Shown here piece after piece: positions 1 to 10,034 of a stretch of 64,000 nt of DNA. Location: contig CANRNJ010000010.1 of NCBI GenBank assembly GCA_947631955.1, positions 46,536 to 110,535 on the forward strand, in the 5' to 3' direction. The first letter of the stretch is position 1. Each line of letters begins with the position of its first letter. Below the pieces are notes generated by a model that saw only the letters and a list, made by a program, of their open reading frames with translations, was not told the origin of the DNA and did no database searches. Source of the stretch: an uncultured Lachnospiraceae bacterium (lineage in GTDB: Bacteria > Bacillota > Clostridia > Lachnospirales > Lachnospiraceae). The translations under genes and the position numbers were made by a program.

Positions 1-1116
1 AAGAAGATCATCCGGCTGGGGATCGGCGACGTCACACAGCCGTTGTCGCCGGCCGTCATAAACGCGCTGCACGGCGCGGTGGACGAGATGGCGGACGCCG
101 CAACCTTCCGGGGGTATGCGCCGGATCTGGGCTATGAATTTTTAAGGACGGCGATCGCCGACAACGATTATAAGGCGAGAGGATGCCAGATCGAGGCGGA
201 CGAGATCTTTATATCGGACGGCGCTAAATGCGACTCCGGCAACATTCAGGAAATCTTTGCACTGGACAATAAGATCGCAGTCTGCGATCCGGTCTATCCC
301 GTCTATGTGGATACCAATGCCATGGCGGGGCGGACGGGTACTTATGACGCGGACACCGGTATGTGGAGCGACGTGATCTACATGCCCTGTACGGAGCAGA
401 ACGGTTTCGCGCCGGAACTGCCGAAAAAAGTGCCGGATCTGATCTATCTGTGTTTCCCCAATAATCCTACCGGTTCCACGATCACTAAGGCACAGCTTCA
501 GGAGTGGGTGGATTACGCCAACAAGAACGGTTCCGTAATCATATATGACGCGGCTTATGAGGCTTATATTTCCGAGGCGGATGTGCCGCATACGATTTAT
601 GAGTGCGAGGGAGCGAGGACCTGCGCCATCGAGCTCCGTTCGTTTTCCAAGAACGCGGGATTTACGGGCGTGCGTCTGGGCTTTACGGTGATCCCCAAGG
701 AATTGAAGGCGGGCGGCGTAGCGCTGCACAGCTTATGGGCAAGACGGCACGGCACCAAGTACAACGGCGCGCCGTACATCGTGCAGAGAGCCGGAGAAGC
801 CGTATACAGCGAGGCGGGCAAAAGAGAAACAAAAGAACTGGTGGCATATTACATGAAGAATTCGGCCTATATCCTGAACGGGTTAAAATCCGCGGGGTAT
901 ACCGTTTCGGGCGGCGTGAACGCGCCGTACATCTGGCTGAAGGCGCCCAACGGCATGACCAGCTGGGAGTTCTTCGATTATCTGTTGGAAAATGTCAATG
1001 TGGTCGGGACCCCCGGTTCAGGATTCGGGCCGAGCGGAGAAACCTATTTCCGCCTGACGGCGTTTGGAAGCTACGAGAATACGGTAGAAGCGGTCGATCG
1101 GATCACGAAAATGTAA
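1..1116 (+). CDS. dapL: LL-diaminopimelate aminotransferase, 5' end cut by window
   Basis: PLP-dependent class I/II aminotransferase that makes LL-diaminopimelate from tetrahydrodipicolinate and glutamate, a one-step route to lysine and peptidoglycan precursors. The frame is open from base 1 ([20 protein letters not shown]), so the true start lies upstream; about 370 residues are visible. Family marks are the GIGDVTQPL opening, the FPNNPTGS stretch, the YDAAYEAY aspartate region and the [15 protein letters not shown] segment carrying the PLP lysine. An intrinsic terminator follows the stop, so the gene is not joined to the aspS operon. Identification is strong; only the N-terminus is missing. 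Confidence 0.95.
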   Translation, partial: KKIIRLGIGDVTQPLSPAVINALHGAVDEMADAATFRGYAPDLGYEFLRTAIADNDYKARGCQIEADEIFISDGAKCDSGNIQEIFALDNKIAVCDPVYPVYVDTNAMAGRTGTYDADTGMWSDVIYMPCTEQNGFAPELPKKVPDLIYLCFPNNPTGSTITKAQLQEWVDYANKNGSVIIYDAAYEAYISEADVPHTIYECEGARTCAIELRSFSKNAGFTGVRLGFTVIPKELKAGGVALHSLWARRHGTKYNGAPYIVQRAGEAVYSEAGKRETKELVAYYMKNSAYILNGLKSAGYTVSGGVNAPYIWLKAPNGMTSWEFFDYLLENVNVVGTPGSGFGPSGETYFRLTAFGSYENTVEAVDRITKM

Positions 1117-1161
1117 CAGGTGTTTGGAAATCAAGAATGTGTTAAATCATGATTAAACAAA

Positions 1162-1200
1162 GCAGCCTTTGTATTTTTTTGAATACAAAGGTTGTTTTTT
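1162..1200 (+). terminator. Intrinsic terminator after dapL
   Basis: Arms at 1162-1175 and 1182-1195 pair with two G-U wobbles and are followed by a T run. It separates dapL from the T-box leader. Confidence 0.8.
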
Positions 1201-1255
1201 GATGATATTTATGGTATATACAATTTATCCAGTGTATACACGCATAACTGTATGT

Positions 1256-1580
1256 AGCACAGGATATGATAAGGCCAGAGCAGTAAAAAAAGATAAGCAA
1301 ATGCTGTGAAGGAGATTCGTTTTGTGGAAAACGACAGGAATACGGCGTCACCGACTGAGAGCGCCGTTGGTGGGAAGCAGAACGGAAACGCTCCGGAGCA
1401 GATCATTCGAACCGCTTTTTATTTTTATGGGCGCTAGGGTGATACGTTGCACGCGTTAAGTGTCAGGAGAGAATAGGATAGGCGTTCCCGGCGGGAGAGC
1501 AGATCTTATTAATGCGGGTGGTACCGCGGATCATCACAGATATCCGTCCCGGAATACAGCAATGTATTCCGGGATTTTTT
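1256..1580 (+). promoter_or_regulatory. T-box leader of the aspS-gatCAB operon
   Basis: The T-box core (gcgggtggtaccgcgg, 1514-1529) can pair with an uncharged tRNA 3' end. A strong terminator follows at 1547-1580. A Stem I distal hairpin is visible: ccgtt and aacgg enclose ggtgggaagcag at about 1362-1385, and gagcg/cgctc pair below it. On the 3' side, where the specifier should lie, is GAAC at 1409-1412. That tetramer contains GAA (Glu) and AAC (Asn) as overlapping codons. This would suit an operon for tRNA-dependent amidation, and a two-codon T-box of this kind is known from Clostridium acetobutylicum. The 5' boundary and the exact specifier register are inferred. Confidence 0.88.
1547..1580 (+). 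terminator. T-box terminator hairpin
   Basis: Perfect 11-bp stem (tcccggaatac / gtattccggga) with loop agcaat and a T6 tract. It is the OFF state of the leader and is about 60 bases before the aspS start. Confidence 0.9.
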
Positions 1581-1642
1581 GTGTATGCAGGAGTCGGCCG
1601 GAGTTTCCGGACCGGCCAAAAGAGCAGAAATGGAGGGACATC

Positions 1643-3394
1643 ATGACAACCAAGAATATCTACAGAGATATAACTTTACAGCAGATCAGCGAAGAGGATA
1701 TCGGAAAGGAACTGCGCGTGGCGGGATGGATAGAGAATATCCGGGACCACGGCGGGGTATCCTTCGTTGATCTGCGCGATATGTACGGCGTGCTTCAGGT
1801 CGTTATGCGCGATACGACGCTGTTGGACGGACTGTCCAGAGAGATGAGCGTGTCCATTGAAGGACGGATCGAACACCGGGACGAGGAAACGTACAATCCC
1901 CGTATCCCCACGGGGACGATCGAAATGGAGGCGCATAAGGTGGATGTGCTCGGACGGGTATATAAGCCGCTGCCTTTCGAGATCATGACGTCTAAGGAAA
2001 CAAGGGAAGACGTCCGCCTGAAATACCGTTATCTGGATCTGCGCAACCAGAAAGTCAAAGACAATATCATCTTCCGTTCGCAGGTCATTTCCTTTTTGAG
2101 AGAAAAAATGACGCAGATGGGATTTCTGGAGATCCAGACGCCGATCCTGTGCGCGTCTTCGCCGGAAGGCGCACGAGATTATATCGTGCCGTCCAGAAAG
2201 TATAAAGGCAGGTTTTACGCGCTCCCTCAGGCGCCGCAGCAATACAAGCAGCTTTTGATGGTTTCCGGATTTGACAGGTATTTTCAGATAGCGCCCTGTT
2301 TCAGGGATGAGGACGCGAGGGCGGACCGTTCGCCGGGAGAGTTCTATCAGCTTGACTTTGAAATGAGTTTCGCAACGCAGGAAGATGTATTCCGCGTCGG
2401 AGAGGAAGTGCTTTCCGCGGCGTTTGAGAAATTTGCGCCCGAAGGATACGAGGTGACGAAAGCGCCTTATCCCGTGATCAGCTACAGGCAGGCGATGCTG
2501 GAGTTCGGCACGGATAAGCCCGATCTGCGCAATCCGCTTCGGATCATCGATCTGACGGAATTTTTCCAGGAATGTACGTTCCGGCCTTTTCATGGAAGGA
2601 CCGTGCGCGCCATCAAGGTACATGCGGAAATGTCCAAGGGATTTCATGAGAAACTCCTGAAATTTGCGACGGATATGGGAATGGGCGGCCTGGGCTATCT
2701 GGAAGTGGCGGAGGATATGAGTTATAAAGGGCCGATCGACAAGTTCATCCCCGATGAAAAGAAAGGCGTTCTGGCAGAACTGGCGGGCCTTGAAGCCGGA
2801 GATACGATCTTCTTCATTGCCGATAAAGAGGAGCGGGCGGCATACTATGCGGGTCAGATCCGCACGGAACTGGGCAGCAGACTCGATCTGATCGAGAAGA
2901 AGGCATATCGGTTCTGCTATGTGAATGATTTCCCGATGTACGAACTGGATCCGGACACAAAGAAGATCGGTTTTACCCACAATCCGTTTTCCATGCCCCA
3001 AGGCGGCATGGAGGCACTTGAAAATAAGGACCCTCTGGACATACTGGCTTACCAGTACGATATCGTATGCAACGGCGTGGAATTATCGTCGGGCGCGGTC
3101 CGCAACCATGATATGGAGATTATGGTCAAAGCGTTTGAGATAGCGGGCTATGACAAAGAAACACTGATCAATAAATTCGAAGCCCTGTACAATGCGTTCC
3201 AGTTTGGCGCGCCGCCTCATGCCGGGATGGCGCCGGGCGTGGACCGTATGATCATGCTGCTGCGCAACGAAGAGAACATCCGTGAAGTCATTGCCTTCCC
3301 TATGAGCGGAACGGCGCAGGATCTTATGTGCGGCGCTCCCAACGAAGTGACGGAACAGCAGCTGCGCGAAGTGCATATCAAGATCCGGTCTTAA
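1643..3394 (+). CDS. aspS: Aspartyl-tRNA synthetase, probably non-discriminating
   Basis: Class II aminoacyl-tRNA synthetase, 583 residues, close to the usual bacterial AspRS length. ATG 1643 is chosen because ggaggg lies 5 bases upstream and the protein then opens with the normal anticodon-binding fold; in-frame codons upstream belong to the leader. Motif 2 is FRDEDARADRSPGEFYQLD (near residue 220) and motif 3 is GVDRMIMLLRNEENIREV (near 531). RDHGG (near 34-38) has His where discriminating enzymes usually have Leu, and HNPFSMPQGG (near 446) resembles alphaproteobacterial-type enzymes. Both features, and linkage to gatCAB, fit an enzyme that charges tRNA-Asn as well as tRNA-Asp. Specificity is inferred. 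Confidence 0.95.
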   Translation: MTTKNIYRDITLQQISEEDIGKELRVAGWIENIRDHGGVSFVDLRDMYGVLQVVMRDTTLLDGLSREMSVSIEGRIEHRDEETYNPRIPTGTIEMEAHKVDVLGRVYKPLPFEIMTSKETREDVRLKYRYLDLRNQKVKDNIIFRSQVISFLREKMTQMGFLEIQTPILCASSPEGARDYIVPSRKYKGRFYALPQAPQQYKQLLMVSGFDRYFQIAPCFRDEDARADRSPGEFYQLDFEMSFATQEDVFRVGEEVLSAAFEKFAPEGYEVTKAPYPVISYRQAMLEFGTDKPDLRNPLRIIDLTEFFQECTFRPFHGRTVRAIKVHAEMSKGFHEKLLKFATDMGMGGLGYLEVAEDMSYKGPIDKFIPDEKKGVLAELAGLEAGDTIFFIADKEERAAYYAGQIRTELGSRLDLIEKKAYRFCYVNDFPMYELDPDTKKIGFTHNPFSMPQGGMEALENKDPLDILAYQYDIVCNGVELSSGAVRNHDMEIMVKAFEIAGYDKETLINKFEALYNAFQFGAPPHAGMAPGVDRMIMLLRNEENIREVIAFPMSGTAQDLMCGAPNEVTEQQLREVHIKIRS

Positions 3395-3488
3395 TGGGGA
3401 TGTGTTTTGGCGCACAGCGTTTCAACCGGTTATGCGCAGACGGATCATAGCCGGATCTACAGGAAAGGAAGAGCAGAGGTGACGGATC

Positions 3489-3782
3489 ATGGCAAATATC
3501 ATCAGTGACGAAACGATCGAATATGTGGGGATTCTGGCGAAACTGGAATTGTCCGACGAACAGAAAGAGCAGGCCAAACAGGATATGGGGAACATGCTCG
3601 ACTATATCGACAGGCTGAACGAACTGGATACGACGGGAGTTGAACCCATGTCCCATGTATTTCCGGTGCAGAACGTGTTCCGCGAGGACGTGGTGTCCAA
3701 CGGCGATACGAGAGAACAGCTTCTCTCCAATGCGCCTGCGCAGAAAGACGGTATGTTTATGGTGCCTAAGACGTTTGAGTAA
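3489..3782 (+). CDS. gatC: Asp/Glu-tRNA amidotransferase subunit C
   Basis: A 97-residue GatC, the small clamp that wraps GatA and GatB and stabilises the amidotransferase. The family pattern is clear: a helical N-terminus ([21 protein letters not shown]), a [18 protein letters not shown] core and a C-terminus with FREDVV and a Pro-Lys-Thr-Phe-Glu end. It lies between aspS and gatA with gaps of about 95 and 102 bases that contain no terminator, so co-transcription under the T-box is likely. Confidence 0.95.
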   Translation: MANIISDETIEYVGILAKLELSDEQKEQAKQDMGNMLDYIDRLNELDTTGVEPMSHVFPVQNVFREDVVSNGDTREQLLSNAPAQKDGMFMVPKTFE

Positions 3783-3884
3783 ATACGGCTTTCAAAGCTT
3801 TTAATATGCGTTCAAAGCTTTCGGGCGGCGAAGACGGGTATCGGTAAGGATCAGCCCGATGAATGGAGAAAGAGGAGAATCGAT

Positions 3885-5354
3885 ATGAGTATCATGGATA
3901 TGACGGCGGTGGAGCTGTCGGCGGCGATCAAGTCCGGCGCGACGACCGCCGTGGAGGCAGCGCAGATCATGTTGGATCAGATCGAAAAACAGGATGCGGT
4001 TTATAACTGTTATGTGACGGTCGATCGGGAGGGAGCGCTTAAGCAGGCTGAAGAGGTTCAGGCACGGATCGAGTCGGGAGAGTGCAGCGGACCTCTGGCG
4101 GGCGTTCCCGCGGCGATCAAGGACAATATGTGCATCGAAGGGATGCTGACGACCTGTTCGTCCAAGATCCTGAGCAATTTTGTCCCCGCCTATACGGCTG
4201 AGGCGGTGCTGAACCTGAAGAAAGCCGGGGCGGTCATTCTGGGCAAAGCGAATATGGACGAATTTGCCATGGGCTCCACCACGGAAACTTCCGCATACGG
4301 CGTGACGAGAAACCCATGGGATACGGACCGCGTGCCGGGCGGTTCATCGGGCGGCTGCGCCGCTGCGGTGGCGGCGGACGAGTGTTTCTATGCGCTTGGT
4401 TCCGACACGGGCGGCTCGATCAGGCAGCCGGCTTCCTATTGCGGCACAGTGGGCATGAAACCGACCTACGGGACGGTGTCGCGATACGGACTGATCGCTT
4501 ACGGATCCTCTCTGGACCAGATCGGGCCGCTGACCAAGGACGTGACGGACTGCGCCGCGGGCCTTCAAACCATTGCCTCCCATGACGTGAAAGATTCCAC
4601 GTCCATAGAGCGCGGGGATACCGATTTCATGTCGGCGCTGATCGACGACGTCCGGGGGATGCGCATCGGGATTCCGAGAGATTATTTTGGAGAAGGACTG
4701 GACGAGGAAGTCAAAGAAGCGGTGCTTCGGGCGGCAAAAGAATTGGAGCAGAGAGGAGCCGCTGTGGAAGAGTTCGATCTGAGCCTGACCGAGTATGCGA
4801 TCCCGACGTATTATACGATCGCCGCGGCGGAAGCCAGTTCCAATCTTGAACGGTTTGACGGCATCAAATACGGGTACCGCGCCGGGGATTATTCCGGGCT
4901 TCACAACATGTATAAGAAAACACGCTCGGAGGGCTTCGGCGAAGAAGTCAAGCGCCGCATCATGCTTGGGTCCTTTGTGCTGAGTTCGGGATACTACGAC
5001 GCTTATTATCTGAAAGCGCTGCGGGTCAAAGCGCTGATCAAAAAGGCCTTTGACGACGCTTTTTCCAAATACGATGTGATCTTAGGGCCGGTGGCGCCGA
5101 CTACCGCGCCCCGCTTGGGATCCAGTCTGGCGGATCCGATCAAGATGTATCTGGGCGACATTTACACCATCGCTGTGAATCTGGCCGGGCTTCCTGCGAT
5201 CAGCCTTCCGTGCGGCGCAGACAGGAACGGTCTGCCGATCGGCCTGCAGCTGATCGGGGATTGTTTTCAGGAGAAAAAACTGATACAGACGGCATATACC
5301 TATGAGAAGATCAGGGGTGCGTTCCCTTCGGCGGGAAAGAAGGAGGTCGAGTGA
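3885..5354 (+). CDS. gatA: Asp/Glu-tRNA amidotransferase subunit A
   Basis: Amidase-signature subunit, 489 residues, that releases ammonia from glutamine for amidation of Glu-tRNA(Gln) or Asp-tRNA(Asn). The Ser-cisSer-Lys triad can be seen: Lys in GVPAAIKDNM (about residue 79), the GSSGGCAAAVA loop, and the serines in GSDTGGSIRQPASYCG. Length and domain order are normal. A good Shine-Dalgarno (aaagaggag) precedes ATG 3885. The stop overlaps the gatB start by one base, which indicates translational coupling. Confidence 0.97.
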   Translation: MSIMDMTAVELSAAIKSGATTAVEAAQIMLDQIEKQDAVYNCYVTVDREGALKQAEEVQARIESGECSGPLAGVPAAIKDNMCIEGMLTTCSSKILSNFVPAYTAEAVLNLKKAGAVILGKANMDEFAMGSTTETSAYGVTRNPWDTDRVPGGSSGGCAAAVAADECFYALGSDTGGSIRQPASYCGTVGMKPTYGTVSRYGLIAYGSSLDQIGPLTKDVTDCAAGLQTIASHDVKDSTSIERGDTDFMSALIDDVRGMRIGIPRDYFGEGLDEEVKEAVLRAAKELEQRGAAVEEFDLSLTEYAIPTYYTIAAAEASSNLERFDGIKYGYRAGDYSGLHNMYKKTRSEGFGEEVKRRIMLGSFVLSSGYYDAYYLKALRVKALIKKAFDDAFSKYDVILGPVAPTTAPRLGSSLADPIKMYLGDIYTIAVNLAGLPAISLPCGADRNGLPIGLQLIGDCFQEKKLIQTAYTYEKIRGAFPSAGKKEVE

Positions 5355-6784
5355 TGAAAGAATATGAAACAGTCATCGGTTTGGAAGTGCATGTCGAACT
5401 GGCCACGAAGACAAAGATCTTCTGCGGCTGTTCTACCGCTTTCGGCGCCGCGCCCAACACACAGACCTGTCCGGTATGTACCGGTATGCCCGGTTCGCTG
5501 CCTGTGCTCAACAAGCAGGTACTGGAGTATGCCATCGCGGTGGGGCTGGCTGCCAACTGCGATATAACCAGATATTCAAAGTTTGACCGCAAGAACTACT
5601 TCTATCCGGACAATCCGCAGAATTACCAGATCTCTCAGCTCTATCTGCCGATCTGCCGAAACGGCGGCGTGGAGATCGAAACGGAAGACGGGGGAACGAA
5701 GATCATCGGGATTCATGAGATCCACATGGAAGAGGACGCCGGGAAGCTGATACACGACGACTGGGAGGACTGTTCGCTGGTGGACTTCAACCGTTCCGGC
5801 GTGCCGCTGATCGAGATCGTTTCCGAACCCGATATGCGCAGCGCCAAAGAGGTGATCGCGTATCTTGAAAAACTGCGCCTGATCATACAGTATCTTGGGG
5901 CTTCCGACTGCAAACTCCAGGAAGGTTCCATGCGCGCGGATGTGAATCTGTCCGTGCGCCCAGTGGGCGAGAAAGGATTCGGGACTAGGACCGAGATGAA
6001 GAATCTGAATTCTTTTAAGGCGATCTCAAGAGCGATAGAGGGGGAAGCGGAGCGCCAGATCGATCTGATCGAGTCCGGAGAAAAGGTCATACAGGAAACG
6101 AGAAGATGGGACGACGCCAAGGGCGAGTCTTACGCGATGCGGAGCAAGGAAGACGCGCAGGACTACCGCTATTTTCCGGATCCCGATCTGGCGCCTGTCG
6201 TGGTGAGCGACGAGATGTTGGCGGATATCCGGGCAAGACAGCCGGAATTCAGAAACGAGAAGATGAAGCGGTACAAAGAAGAATTTGATATTCCCGATTA
6301 TGATATCGAGATCATTACGGGATCCAAGCATATGGCCGATCTCTTCGAGGCGGCTGCCGCCATATGCAGACAGCCTAAGAAAGTGTCCAACTGGCTGATG
6401 GTGGAAACCATGCGTCTGATGAAGGAGAAAGAAGTCGAGGCGGAGGATCTGCGCTTCTCACCGGAGAATCTGGCGAAGCTGATCATGCTCACGGACTCCA
6501 AGGCGATCAACAGCACTGTGGCGAAAGAAGTATTCGAGGTGATGTTTGATGCGAATGTCGATCCGGAACAGTATGTGGAGGAAAAAGGCTTAAAGACCGT
6601 CAACGACGAAGGCGCCCTGCGCAGGACCGTGGAGGAGGTTATCGCCGCCAATCCGCAGTCTGTGGCGGATTATCATAACGGCAAGGAGAAAGCCATCGGC
6701 TTTCTTGTAGGCCAGACGATGAAAGCGATGAAGGGGAAAGCGGATCCGGCATCGGTCAATCGGATCTTAAAAGAACTGCTGTGA
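5354..6784 (+). CDS. gatB: Asp/Glu-tRNA amidotransferase subunit B
   Basis: Kinase-like subunit, 476 residues, that activates the misacylated Asp or Glu on tRNA and accepts ammonia from GatA. Diagnostic stretches are ETVIGLEVHVEL, the CGCSTAFGAAPNTQTCPVC zinc-type cysteines, HMEEDAGK, and a YqeY-like helical tail ending KADPASVNRILKELL. ATG 5354 is preferred over an in-frame GTG at 5351 because aggagg at 5341-5346 is then correctly spaced. Last gene of the operon; a GC-rich hairpin follows. Confidence 0.97.
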   Translation: MKEYETVIGLEVHVELATKTKIFCGCSTAFGAAPNTQTCPVCTGMPGSLPVLNKQVLEYAIAVGLAANCDITRYSKFDRKNYFYPDNPQNYQISQLYLPICRNGGVEIETEDGGTKIIGIHEIHMEEDAGKLIHDDWEDCSLVDFNRSGVPLIEIVSEPDMRSAKEVIAYLEKLRLIIQYLGASDCKLQEGSMRADVNLSVRPVGEKGFGTRTEMKNLNSFKAISRAIEGEAERQIDLIESGEKVIQETRRWDDAKGESYAMRSKEDAQDYRYFPDPDLAPVVVSDEMLADIRARQPEFRNEKMKRYKEEFDIPDYDIEIITGSKHMADLFEAAAAICRQPKKVSNWLMVETMRLMKEKEVEAEDLRFSPENLAKLIMLTDSKAINSTVAKEVFEVMFDANVDPEQYVEEKGLKTVNDEGALRRTVEEVIAANPQSVADYHNGKEKAIGFLVGQTMKAMKGKADPASVNRILKELL

Positions 6785-6789
6785 CAAGA

Positions 6790-6811
6790 CCCGCCGTGAA
6801 ACCGGCGCGGG
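6790..6811. terminator. Hairpin between convergent genes
   Basis: cccgc and gcggg arms (6790-6794 and 6807-6811) lie between gatB and the convergent gene. There is no clear T run on either strand, so a terminator role is only likely. Confidence 0.4.
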
Positions 6812-6812
6812 C

Positions 6813-7622
6813 TTACGAATCTCCCAGACCGATGTAGCGGAGAAATTGCACCGCCGTTTCCGGGTTTTGGTTGGTGACGGGGATCCCAAGGACGGCTTCG
6901 GAGGGATATCCCTGATAAGTGACGCCGCCTTCCTCTAAATAGGCGTAATATCCGGCGTCCGCGATCTTATTGTCCTCGGTGAGGAAGATGCCGACGGCCA
7001 TCGGTTTTTCCATTGAGGAAGGATCGCGGTGGTTCACGGTCTTAAGAGCGGGATCCTCCCACTGGGTCCCGGCGCCGGAGTTTTCTTCCTCGTCAAAGGC
7101 GGCGGCGTCCGTGTAATAGAAATACGGTTCGTATCCGGCGGCCTCGTCGGCTGACAGGATCGATCTCAGATCATAGAAATATCCGTTGCCGGCATATGAC
7201 TCAAAGTTTTCGGTATCGGAGATATATGCGCTTATGTCGCCGGCCCGCATCATGGCAAACAGCCGTTCCCGGTCGGCGAGGGCATACTGCGCGTTTGAAC
7301 TGTCGGCTGCGGACATGGTAGTGTCGATACACACCTCGTACTCCTCCGGGTCGATCTGGGCATATTCCTGAAATTCCTCCTGCCATGTATCGCTCAGTCC
7401 GAGAGTGTCTTCCGAGATTCCGGCGTTGAACAATACGGCATAGAAACCGTACTCTTTATAATTCATGTACTGTCTGATGAGGCTGACCGCGACTGCGATG
7501 ATAACGACCGCCGCCAGAACATGCAGCTTGTAATAATCCCAGAAGTAAGCGAGCTTTTCTCTGCCGCTCATTTTGCTCAGCGCTTTTTTCTGTTCTTCTC
7601 TGATCTCACTCGATACCGACAT
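6813..7622 (-). CDS. Uncharacterised single-pass membrane protein
   Basis: 269 residues. A charged cytoplasmic N-terminus (about 1-33) precedes one membrane segment (HVLAAVVIIAVAVSLI, about 34-50). The acidic, Tyr/Asp/Glu-rich remainder (51-269) is probably outside the cell. It has no lipobox and no catalytic motif I recognise. Some segments (FAMMRAGDISAYI, a final NPETAVQFLRYIG) are reminiscent of solute-binding folds, but this is a weak impression. It is a single-gene unit with its own consensus-like promoter. Function unknown. Confidence 0.8.
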   Translation of the reverse strand: MSVSSEIREEQKKALSKMSGREKLAYFWDYYKLHVLAAVVIIAVAVSLIRQYMNYKEYGFYAVLFNAGISEDTLGLSDTWQEEFQEYAQIDPEEYEVCIDTTMSAADSSNAQYALADRERLFAMMRAGDISAYISDTENFESYAGNGYFYDLRSILSADEAAGYEPYFYYTDAAAFDEEENSGAGTQWEDPALKTVNHRDPSSMEKPMAVGIFLTEDNKIADAGYYAYLEEGGVTYQGYPSEAVLGIPVTNQNPETAVQFLRYIGLGDS

Positions 7623-7687
7623 GCTGCACCTCGTTTTCGCCGAAAGCCTTTGTGGACCGCTCTGCGGCAGATGATTCTTTCTTCATC

Positions 7688-7716
7688 ATAATATAGAGTT
7701 AAAAATCGATTGTCAA
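7688..7716 (-). promoter_or_regulatory. Sigma-A type promoter for the 6813-7622 gene
   Basis: Read on the - strand: TTGACA (7711-7716), 17-base spacer, TATTAT (7688-7693), about 65 bases before the start codon. Confidence 0.7.
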
Positions 7717-7801
7717 TATTGCCAAAACGGAGAAACTATTAATTTTTCCTAAAGAAAAAGGGCAAAATGAAAACGGCGGCAAATTTTGCACGGGCCATCC
7801 C

Positions 7802-7830
7802 TTGAAACTTTGCCTGTTTTGTTATATGAT
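7802..7830 (+). promoter_or_regulatory. Sigma-A type promoter for the 7908-8408 gene
   Basis: TTGAAA (7802-7807), 17-base spacer, TATGAT (7825-7830). The rest of the 7623-7907 gap holds the divergent promoter of the neighbouring gene and nothing else I recognise. Confidence 0.6.
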
Positions 7831-7907
7831 AAGTCTATCTTTTCACACAGGCCGTACAGCCGCATGGCGCGGCGGACGGAGATCATAAACCTTTGGAGGG
7901 ATCTGTC

Positions 7908-8408
7908 ATGGGCGACACATATGTAGAATGTCTGGTGGCGAGAAAATCATCGTTGCTTTTCAATTTTCTTAAGATACTGCTGATCATGCTGACGGCCGTT
8001 TTTTTGTTCTTCGGCATCGTATTCGGCATCGTCGCGGGGCTTATCATCGGCATCGCGGCGGGCGTGGGCGCGTATTTTGCAGCGATGAATTCAAGCATTG
8101 AATATGAATATCTGTACCTGGAGAAAGAGATCAGCGTAGACAAGGTCATGGCCAAGAGCAGAAGAAAGAAGGCCGGGACCTATTCCGTGGAGAAGATGGA
8201 GATCTTTGCGCCGCTTAATTCCCACAGGCTGGACTCTTACAAGAACAGGAATACGAAGACGCTGGATTTCAGTTCGGGGATCGCCGCGCAGCCGGAGCGG
8301 AGATATATGATGGTCTGCAACGGCGGGTTAAACGTGATCTTGGAACCGAACGAAGCGATGATCAAGGCGGTTCAGAGCGCTGCGCCGCGCAAAGTTTTTA
8401 CGGATTAA
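7908..8408 (+). CDS. Uncharacterised membrane protein (possibly the DUF6106 type)
   Basis: 166 residues. ATG 7908 is used because ggaggg (7895-7900) is well spaced; a TTG at 7893 would overlap that site. The protein opens MGDTYVECLVARKSS and has a hydrophobic, Gly/Ile-rich membrane hairpin (about 22-62). A soluble tail follows with SVDKVMAKSRRKKAGTYSVE and a MMVCNGGLNVILEPNEAMIKAV segment. The pattern resembles a family common in Lachnospiraceae with no known role. It sits upstream of guaB but has its own promoter. Confidence 0.75.
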   Translation: MGDTYVECLVARKSSLLFNFLKILLIMLTAVFLFFGIVFGIVAGLIIGIAAGVGAYFAAMNSSIEYEYLYLEKEISVDKVMAKSRRKKAGTYSVEKMEIFAPLNSHRLDSYKNRNTKTLDFSSGIAAQPERRYMMVCNGGLNVILEPNEAMIKAVQSAAPRKVFTD

Positions 8409-8471
8409 TAGGAATGGATGGAAAGAAATACTGTCGGTTGTATGACTGGCAGTATTCTTTACATAGAGTAG

Positions 8472-9971
<1,500 letters not shown>

Positions 9972-10034
9972 CGGACTGTGGCATAGAAAGGGCATGTATC
10001 GGCCCGGCGGACAAAACCCCGAACGGAGAACAGC

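Noticed and set aside
1460..1642. N-terminal extension of AspRS through the T-box
   Set aside because: The extra frame crosses the T-box core and terminator and lacks family similarity; ATG 1643 has a good Shine-Dalgarno.
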